From NCBI GenBank assembly GCA_030601755.1, contig JAUWBF010000001.1, positions 1 to 64,000 on the forward strand: DNA of 64,000 bases, in the 5' to 3' direction. The translations under genes were made by a program, and so were the position numbers. The stretch's first letter is position 1; every line of letters begins with the position of its first letter. The DNA comes from Verrucomicrobiota bacterium. GTDB taxonomy: Bacteria; Verrucomicrobiota; Verrucomicrobiia; Opitutales; Opitutaceae. Of the stretch, positions 17,501 to 22,935 are shown piece by piece. The notes under the pieces were generated by a model. It was given only the letters and a program-made list of their open reading frames with translations. It ran no database searches and was not told where the DNA came from.

Positions 17501-19335
17501 TTGAAAAGATCGTGCCCCGCTACGCCGCCGCCTGGGCGGAGCGCGCGGCACAGATCGAGGCCTTTGGCCAAAAACTCACCGGCGAAGAGCGCGACGCTTT
17601 CGACGTTGCAACGTTAACCGCGAACGACGCCAACCTCGCGGCCTACATCAAGAAGACCCGCGAGGCCGCCTATCGGTTCAACCGCCTGCCTCAGGGCCTG
17701 CGGACCGCGCTCGGCAACGTCACCTCCGCGACCACCGGCCTGTTGCTCGGCAACCCCTACAGCACCGCGCGAAACCTGATCGGCGGTCTGGCGCAGACCA
17801 CCAATCAGTTCGGCCCGGTGCGGGCCGTGCGCTCGCTGCGCGAGGCGTTCCGCGCTGCTTCGTCCGAGCAGGCCGAGGCCACCGGCGCGCTCAAAGCCGA
17901 CATTGCCGACCTGCTGTTTCACAGCGACGGCTCGCCGGTCGTGAAGCACGCGGCCTCGCTTGCGCTGCGCGTCAACGGCTTCAACGCCGTCGAGCAGTTC
18001 GTGCGGACCCACAATCTGCTCACGGCGCGGGCGTTCTTGCGCGATGCGCTCGCCGCCATGCGCGACCGGCCCCGAAGCAAACGCGCCCTGCAGGCGGTCG
18101 CGTTCCTGCGCCGCCATCAGATCGACCCCGACAAGGTCGCGGCCGAGGCGGGCGCGGGGCCGGAAACCGAGCGCTTCCTGCGCGGCGCTGTGCGCCAAGC
18201 GCAGGGCGGCTACCGCTACGACCAGGTTCCCCTGTTCACCAACTCGCCGCTCGGCCGCTTCCTCTTCCAGTTCGCGCGTTGGGGCACCATGGCGACACGC
18301 TTCCATGTGAAGCACGCCTTGGCGCCCGCCCTCGTCGGCGAGGTCGTCCCGGTGCGTAATGCCGATGGCACTACGACCAAGCGCCGGGTGCGCACGCTCA
18401 CGCCGTTGCTGCGCTCGCCGCTGGTCGCGATGGCCGCCGGGGCGACCACCTACGCGGTGCGCGATGCGCTGTTCGGCATCGCCCGCACCGACCAGACTTG
18501 GGACGAAATCTTTGCCGCCCTCGATGACGACGAGCAGCGCGGCGTCGAGCTCGCGCTCGGCCGCATGGTCAACGACATCGTGATGGGCGGGACCTTCGGC
18601 ATGGTGTCCGATTACGCGAACGACCTGCGCTGGGCTCTGATCAAGGGCGAGGCGCGCAGCCCGGTCGAGCCTCCGGCTCTCGGCCTCGCCAAAGAAGTCT
18701 GGGCGCTGGGCGAGAAGGCCCACGCCCAGCGCGGCCGGCTGTCGGCTCAGGACCTGCGCGAATTCGCCGGGCGACTCGTCACTGGCTACAAATACAGCTC
18801 CGCCCTCGCGCAGACCTTCGCCGAGCGGTTCGACATCCGTTGGGATGCCGCCCGCCGTCATGCCGCCGAGCAGGACCGGCGCTTTGCGCGTGGAGTCGGG
18901 CGCCGCTTCGCCGAGGCTCAGGGCTACCCGCCACCCGAGCCGCCTCCCGAGGGTGTGCCGCTCGTCTCGCGCAACACGCCGGTTTACGACGCGCTCGAGG
19001 ATGCGTTGCACGCGGGCGACATCGAGGCCGCGCAGCGCGTCCTCGACGACGCCATGCAGGGGGCGCGGACCGATTGGCTCCGCGCCAAGATTCGCGGGCG
19101 GTTTCGCGCCGCGGTGCTCAACCGCATGCCGATGCGCCCCGGAGGTCGCAACGGCTACGACGACCGCGAGGACTTCCGCGACTGGATGCACGACAATCTC
19201 TCCCAGGCTGACCGCCGCCGCGTGGAAGACGCGCAAGCGCGCTTCATTGCCAACGCCGTCCGGGCCGGCCTGCTCAACGAGGCCGACCTCGAGAACTACG
19301 CCGACGGAGCCGACCCGGAGGACTACGCCGAATGA
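14554..19335 (+). CDS. Giant 1593-aa ejection/polyvalent-like protein
   Basis: The largest gene of the window. Residues 1-120 resemble the entry region of phage internal virion proteins (ARGVFHYDPSQIDAEDI). Around 425-585 are hydrophobic segments and the pattern EGVQEGGEQFAQN, GYDPERDRGEG, VGALIGGPVSLGF, which is common in large phage ejection and polyvalent proteins. Around 1062-1083 TGLLLGNPYSTARNLIGGL introduces a helical second half; the C-terminus is charged and helical. I see no confident enzymatic motif. Known relatives of this design are packaged in virions and enter the cell with DNA. Here no capsid or packaging genes accompany it, so use of a helper phage's particle is an attractive but unproven idea. 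The stop overlaps the next ATG. Confidence 0.65.
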   Translation: MSLAKLLQKTAAGAIVDDDDTGGNTPESPATLAAQSRAVRAGRQRAVMYPRGTDEAPLPRGLARVETARGVFHYDPSQIDAEDIQRASLARRENDVLGLGPASKADVLARAAQGEPVAGVVERQPDGVEVKSAVVTPSTAPGALREITARAAPGNRVAVEPVEGVIASRPRRLAALRAAVGGADAPPAERPRGLAALLAATSGREQQPARADSPELQAARRVIEDLQRDGQLTEDARLLPAREAIERQALDAALVADAKRIAAPALLRQPEAVPFIGRAPSGRSAVTGQNADEAQARGEAGLRHLQAIPPALADDAKRLARSTGASGWDAVAGMADSPRAFFGVLAEALGRYAVATGDLTPEQAAQAAEDMRQAVDEHLVGIASRGAAENARETAAFTRAAYDIDLSRDDALTAKLAEGAGSLPIAISTGPAAPVVVAGMMSEQGRRDAAETLAARGVTDPAELRRAEDIAAALNAPVGLVSELMLGAPAMLRSVGGMGGVTSILERLSPTARTAAGRLLRQLGLGAVREGVQEGGEQFAQNVIARDLAGYDPERDRGEGVLEAAGVGALIGGPVSLGFQGAQELDARANPQAEARPPVAVPREQSPVADLVDEKGKPEGVRQPATPDDMTGQAGTGQPQSVPASVPTVKRSPNADPAAEILADAITARPVEDFRADVADGLTGPDIDLVAQLERYGAASRPPGVESETLDAFTERMTARLGERVRPYVPAAFDAMRGEAPPLSLVATSQPLALEPTWRRAITYGRLFWEGSADVLQRAGLRSLAQSVRNHVDFADRNFAKAWAPIKDALAPFSGVKGLARRGQMRAAFETFEAYFEARESGDVREAAELLDTATPEARRLIEATLRMFEVTGAENRRIGVRVLDAEGKARSIGELGARFFPRVLREDVAAVLRDPTSNPELWRQMQADLIADGRIKDPAEAVAYTANAAPPDVDHMSRSDYFAGLETARGARLPAAWYEHRFEKIVPRYAAAWAERAAQIEAFGQKLTGEERDAFDVATLTANDANLAAYIKKTREAAYRFNRLPQGLRTALGNVTSATTGLLLGNPYSTARNLIGGLAQTTNQFGPVRAVRSLREAFRAASSEQAEATGALKADIADLLFHSDGSPVVKHAASLALRVNGFNAVEQFVRTHNLLTARAFLRDALAAMRDRPRSKRALQAVAFLRRHQIDPDKVAAEAGAGPETERFLRGAVRQAQGGYRYDQVPLFTNSPLGRFLFQFARWGTMATRFHVKHALAPALVGEVVPVRNADGTTTKRRVRTLTPLLRSPLVAMAAGATTYAVRDALFGIARTDQTWDEIFAALDDDEQRGVELALGRMVNDIVMGGTFGMVSDYANDLRWALIKGEARSPVEPPALGLAKEVWALGEKAHAQRGRLSAQDLREFAGRLVTGYKYSSALAQTFAERFDIRWDAARRHAAEQDRRFARGVGRRFAEAQGYPPPEPPPEGVPLVSRNTPVYDALEDALHAGDIEAAQRVLDDAMQGARTDWLRAKIRGRFRAAVLNRMPMRPGGRNGYDDREDFRDWMHDNLSQADRRRVEDAQARFIANAVRAGLLNEADLENYADGADPEDYAE

Positions 19336-19595
19336 CCGGCCAAAATCCGCCGGCCGATGCCGCCGACGCGCCCCGGCTCAGGTGCAGGACCTGCGCCGGG
19401 TGCGCCCACTGGTTCGCTCTGCCCGAGCGAATCAGCGCACGCGTGGGCGTGGTCGGCGGCATCGGTGAATGCCGGGCCTTGCCACCCGCTCAGGACCTCC
19501 GTTTTTCCCGAACGCGAGGGGAAGACTGGTGTGGCCTGCAAAAGCCCAAGGACGGCCCGGATCGTGCCAGCGGCGCTGTGCGGCGCGCAGCATGA
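19332..19595 (+). CDS. Small Cys-rich, probably zinc-binding phage-type protein
   Basis: An 87-aa protein with CRTCAGCAHWF, then GIGECRALPPA and TRGEDWCGLQ. The order C-x2-C-x2-C-x-HW, GEC, DWCG is shared by small proteins seen in many phage genomes and is consistent with one structural zinc site. Function unknown. Its ATG overlaps the stop of the giant gene (ATGA), so the two are coupled. The last residues after the WCG motif are low complexity and border the long non-coding stretch. Confidence 0.65.
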   Translation: MTGQNPPADAADAPRLRCRTCAGCAHWFALPERISARVGVVGGIGECRALPPAQDLRFSRTRGEDWCGLQKPKDGPDRASGAVRRAA

Positions 19596-20700
19596 CGAGG
19601 CGGGTGGGCGGCGTTCGTCGGCGCACGGCCTCCGAAGCACCGTCGGCACACGGCGCGCCCGCCCGTCCGTGCTCACTGCGTTCCGCGCGGGCGGTCCTTC
19701 ACGCCGTCTGCTTGCTCAGTCCGGGTGGGCTGGCGCGTCGCTTGGCCCATCCCTCCGCGCAGGGCGCTGCGGGCAAACCCGTCCTTCCGCTAACGTGCGG
19801 CCCCACCGGGGACGGCCTGCGCGGTGCCGTTGCCCGCGCGATGGCGGCGCTCCTGTAAACCCGCGCCAGCTACGCCCGTCCTGAAGTGCCCGGCGGGGAC
19901 CCCACTGCGCCCCTACGGCAGACCCTGCCGCCTCAACCCTCGCCAATCAGGTGCAGTCGCCGCCGTGGGCGGCTTGGTTCACCTGCTCGGGGTCGGCGTC
20001 CAGGGCGCGGCAAGCCGCGACCGTGGGCTGCGTCCTGCGCGCAACGCTTGGACTCCGGCCGGGTCCGCATGGCCCGGCGCTCGCAAGTTGACCGCTGGGC
20101 TCGCCCGTGAAGGGCGTAGCCCGCTCCCGCGGTCAACTTCAGCACATGACATCCCCGCTTGCGCGGACCGCTCCACCCAGGCCGGCGCGTCCGCTCTGTC
20201 GGCTCCGCCTCCGCCGCTCCCGTCCGGCCACGGTTGCGCTGTTTTCGGCGGCGCTCCTTGCTCCCGCGCCTTTCCTTCGCCTACGGCTGCGCGGCCTCAG
20301 GCCTTGCCCTACCGACCGGCCAGAGGCTGCGCCAAGGCATGGCCGGACGGCCGGCGGCAGAGCCGCCTTTGCGCAGGCCTAGCCCCTGCGCGATCAACCG
20401 GCTTGCGCTGGCGCTGGGCCATACGCCCGCCGGCGCGGGCGTGGCCTCATGCCGGGCGCGTTGGCGCGGCTGCGCCGCAGACCATAACCCCGCCGGGGTC
20501 GCGTCAGGGTAGCACGCGGCGACCGGGCTTCGCCCTCAAGGTGCGTCTGCGACCGGCGACGCGCTCCGCCGTCGTCCCGCAGCTCCACCTTGCAACCCCG
20601 TGCTTCCCCGCGCTCTTGCCCCCGGCGGGCTTAAAACCGGGTTGGCCCAACCTGCACGGTGCAGACGGTCACTCGGCCCTCGCTGGGGCCTCCTCTCGCC
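19596..20700 (+). ncRNA. 1.1-kb non-coding, hairpin-dense stretch (candidate structured RNA)
   Basis: No credible protein is encoded here; all six frames give Arg/Pro/Ala-rich, unpatterned translations. Self-complementary segments are abundant: 19779-19784/19810-19815 enclosing smaller stems, 20058-20078, a 55-nt hairpin 20085-20139 (11-bp outer stem AAGTTGACCGC with GCGGTCAACTT, then two 5-bp inner stems), 20353-20367, 20371-20391, a 12-bp stem 20417-20446 with one bulge, 20463-20476, 20487-20499, 20525-20535, 20652-20664. It lies between co-directional element genes, so it would be transcribed. A large structured RNA in the manner of phage-borne GOLLD/ROOL RNAs is one reading; palindromic spacer DNA is another. 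Confidence 0.35.
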
Positions 20701-21006
20701 ATGGAACACAAGATGATCGTCAATCACATCACCCGGCTTTGCCACGTCTCCGAACAACAGGCGCGGCGCGCCCTCCTGTTGATCGCCCTCGAAGGCTTCG
20801 ACGGCGAAGCCGAACTCGCCGAGGCCGTGCAGAACGTGCTCGAAAACTACGCCGTCGGCTCACTGCCCGGCGAATGGGGCGAGCGGTCGGCAAAGACCAT
20901 GGTCCAGACCTTGACCGACGACCAGCAGGCGCTGGCCGATGCCGTCGCCCGCTCTTGCCGGATCTTCGGCGCACACAACGTGCGCGACCTGTTGCCCCGT
21001 CGATAA
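20701..21006 (+). CDS. Unknown small helical protein of the element
   Basis: A 101-aa protein, not recognised. It looks fully helical (HITRLCHVSEQQARRALLLIALEG; GEAELAEAVQNVLENYAVG), with an N-terminal part faintly like UBA/HTH three-helix domains. The ATG at 20701 begins right where the non-coding stretch ends; ATG 20713 is an alternative. A 20-bp gap separates it from the next gene. Confidence 0.55.
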   Translation: MEHKMIVNHITRLCHVSEQQARRALLLIALEGFDGEAELAEAVQNVLENYAVGSLPGEWGERSAKTMVQTLTDDQQALADAVARSCRIFGAHNVRDLLPRR

Positions 21007-21026
21007 CCCTTCACCCGCTCGCCACC

Positions 21027-21575
21027 ATGCACCCGACCGACCACGACGCCCAGCGTTTCAACCAATACGCCGACGAGGCCGCGAGGCACGACCAGCTCGC
21101 ACGGCAGGCCGACGCCTCCGGCGACAACCTGCTCGCTTGCCAACACCGCAGGTCTGCGGAAACCGCAAGGCAGATCGCCGCCGGCTTCGACCCGCGCGAC
21201 GCGGCCAAGGCATTCGACCGGACCGCGCTGCGGGTCACGCTCGGCCTGTCACAGGGCACCCTCGATGCCCTCGACCGCCTCGGCCACAACAAGCCGAAGC
21301 ACCTGAACCGCTTCCTCGGCCGTCTCATAGAGGAAGCCGTGTTCGCCCTGGAGGAGGCGGGGATTCATCGGCCGGAGCCGCCGACCTACGCCAAGGACTC
21401 CCGCGCCAGCTGCGGGCGCGCCGGCCACTACCAACTACGGGCCGAGCGACCGGCCACCGGTTCAACGCCCTTCACCCGCGCCCACGCCGCCCACATCGCC
21501 GCCGAGGCCGCGCTCGAGTTCGAGCTGGCTCGGGCGACGTTCACCCAATCCTCTGACAGTGAAACCAAACCATAA
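21027..21575 (+). CDS. Unknown helical protein of the element
   Basis: A 182-aa protein I cannot assign. The N-terminus (RFNQYADEAARHDQLARQAD) and middle (RTALRVTLGLSQGTLDALDRL; HLNRFLGRLIEEAVFALEEAG) are helical and charged, the rest Arg/Pro/Ala-rich. The frame stays open far upstream to 19824, but that part reads like chance sequence, so the ATG at 21027 was chosen. No signal peptide or membrane segment. It precedes the lipoprotein gene by 7 bp. Confidence 0.5.
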   Translation: MHPTDHDAQRFNQYADEAARHDQLARQADASGDNLLACQHRRSAETARQIAAGFDPRDAAKAFDRTALRVTLGLSQGTLDALDRLGHNKPKHLNRFLGRLIEEAVFALEEAGIHRPEPPTYAKDSRASCGRAGHYQLRAERPATGSTPFTRAHAAHIAAEAALEFELARATFTQSSDSETKP

Positions 21576-21582
21576 AACCACC

Positions 21583-22011
21583 ATGAAACGACCAGCCTTG
21601 TTTCTTCTCCTGATCGCGACCGCCCTCCTTGCCGGGTGCGGTGTCGCTCTGCCCGGCAAAATCTACGCGCTCGACGACGCCACCGTGCTCTCGTTCGAAA
21701 TCGAAACCAGCTACGGCACCGGCGACATGCGGGCGCACAACCCCAAGACCGGCGAAACGTTCACCGGGCAATACACCGGCACGACCAAGGGCGGCGGCTA
21801 CTCCTACGGGAGCGCCGTCAATTGGCAGACCGGCCAGACTGTCAGCGGCTCGGTCTACACCGCGCCCAGCAGCGCCAACGCCCGCGGCGTCTTGATCGGC
21901 GACAAGGGCACGGTGATCGAGATGTTCCTCGACATCAAACCCGGCCTCCGTCCCAAGGGCCACGGCGAGGGACGCGACAACCACGGACGCCGATACCAGG
22001 TGCAGTTCTGA
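21583..22011 (+). CDS. Small element-encoded lipoprotein
   Basis: A 142-aa exported protein. A basic N-terminus (MKRP), hydrophobic stretch and lipobox LLAGC put the lipid-modified cysteine near residue 18. The mature part is Gly/Thr/Tyr-rich (RAHNPKTGETFTGQYTG, KGGGYSYGSA) and probably all-beta, ending in RDNHGRRYQVQF. Lipoproteins near the end of prophages and satellites often change the host surface or exclude other phages, but that is only an idea here. It is the last protein gene of the element and is followed by a strong terminator. Confidence 0.7.
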   Translation: MKRPALFLLLIATALLAGCGVALPGKIYALDDATVLSFEIETSYGTGDMRAHNPKTGETFTGQYTGTTKGGGYSYGSAVNWQTGQTVSGSVYTAPSSANARGVLIGDKGTVIEMFLDIKPGLRPKGHGEGRDNHGRRYQVQF

Positions 22012-22028
22012 GCGATGGCACCGAACCG

Positions 22029-22057
22029 CCCGCCGGTCACCATGCCGGCGGGTTTTT
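22029..22057 (+). terminator. Intrinsic terminator after the element lipoprotein gene
   Basis: CCCGCCGG (22029-22036) pairs with CCGGCGGG (22045-22052) around an 8-nt loop and is followed by five T residues (22053-22057). It lies 17 bp after the lipoprotein stop and closes the rightward transcript of the element. Confidence 0.85.
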
Positions 22058-22232
22058 GGCGCGTCCGCGCTTACGCGCGGCGGCGTCGAGAGGGGCCTGC
22101 CCCTCTGGCACCGGCTCCCGGTGCCACTCCCCGGCCTACGCCCGCCGCCTGATCGGCGACGTTCGCCCCAAGAAGTCCAACGAGCCTAGCCCTCGTTGGC
22201 CGCAGAGGCGGCGCGGGTGCGACTTCTTGCTC
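22058..22232 (+). ncRNA. Structured non-coding right end of the element (candidate small RNA)
   Basis: After the terminator there is no gene up to the tRNA at 22336. The first 175 bp hold consecutive perfect stems: 22065-22070/22075-22080 (6 bp), 22089-22096/22099-22106 (8 bp), 22107-22114/22118-22125 (8 bp). Then a three-way-junction-like unit follows: outer stem 22169-22176/22222-22229 enclosing 22177-22184/22192-22199 (8 bp) and a 4-bp stem 22200-22203/22208-22211. Stacking of this many exact stems suggests an RNA structure or a DNA site for a protein. The remaining bases to 22278 show nothing I can name. Confidence 0.35.
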
Positions 22233-22278
22233 AACCTTCCGTAAACGACTCCAAACAAGGCCAAATCTCGCCATTCCT

Positions 22279-22298
22279 GTTGTTACTAAGGTTGTTAA
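22279..22298. other. Paired GTTGTTA(C) sites, right end (candidate integrase arm sites)
   Basis: GTTGTTAC at 22279-22286 and GTTGTTAA at 22291-22298 repeat the left-end pair in sequence, orientation and 12-bp period. They lie 33-52 bp inside the right repeat. Confidence 0.55.
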
Positions 22299-22330
22299 AT
22301 CTACCGAAATCTTGCTAAGTTACTGATTAT

Positions 22331-22423
<93 letters not shown>

Positions 22424-22550
22424 GGTCGGCCATGGCTGGCTGCGCGGGCAGGTTCGTCCGAGGCCGGCGGCGTTGTCCAGCCCGATTCACCGGCCCGCGC
22501 ACTTTGACAACCACCGCGGACCGGCGATGATGCGGGCAACCCCCTCCGTC

Positions 22551-22910
22551 ATGAAAACGCTCGCCCTCGCCCTCGCCCTCTGCCTCTGCGGTCTCGCGGC
22601 CGCCGGGCTCCACGCCCAGACTATCAACACCTCCGGCGGGCAGTCGATCCGCCTGCCCGATGTCAACGTCTCCAGCGAACTGGCCGACCTCGCCAAGGGA
22701 CACGCCAAGGCCTTCGAGTCGCTCGAACGCCGCCCCGTCAACGTCGTGCTCAAAATCGACGACGGCCGCATCCCCAAGGTGCTGGTCGACGTCACCCGCA
22801 TCGCCGCCTTCGGCGGCGCGGTGCGCATCGAACTGCGCTCCGGCCTCAACTACGTGATCAGCGCCGCCGACGTGCTCGCCGTCACCGACGACTCGCGCGT
22901 GAAGCCCTGA
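22551..22910 (+). CDS. Small exported protein of unknown function
   Basis: A 119-aa protein with a clear signal peptide ([23 protein letters not shown]). The mature part ([53 protein letters not shown]) looks like a small beta domain. Upstream ATGs at 22527 and 22530 would extend it by eight or seven residues, but the signal peptide starts best at 22551. It lies just beyond the tRNA and belongs to the chromosome. Not recognised. Confidence 0.7.
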   Translation: MKTLALALALCLCGLAAAGLHAQTINTSGGQSIRLPDVNVSSELADLAKGHAKAFESLERRPVNVVLKIDDGRIPKVLVDVTRIAAFGGAVRIELRSGLNYVISAADVLAVTDDSRVKP

Positions 22911-22935
22911 GTCGCCCTGCCCTTCCCCGTCGCGC

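Noticed and set aside
19824-21026. Long open frame upstream of, and in frame with, the 182-aa gene
   Set aside because: The translation is Arg/Pro/Ala/Gly-rich with no pattern, runs through many perfect hairpins, and begins to look protein-like only after the ATG at 21027. Long open frames by chance are common at this GC content.
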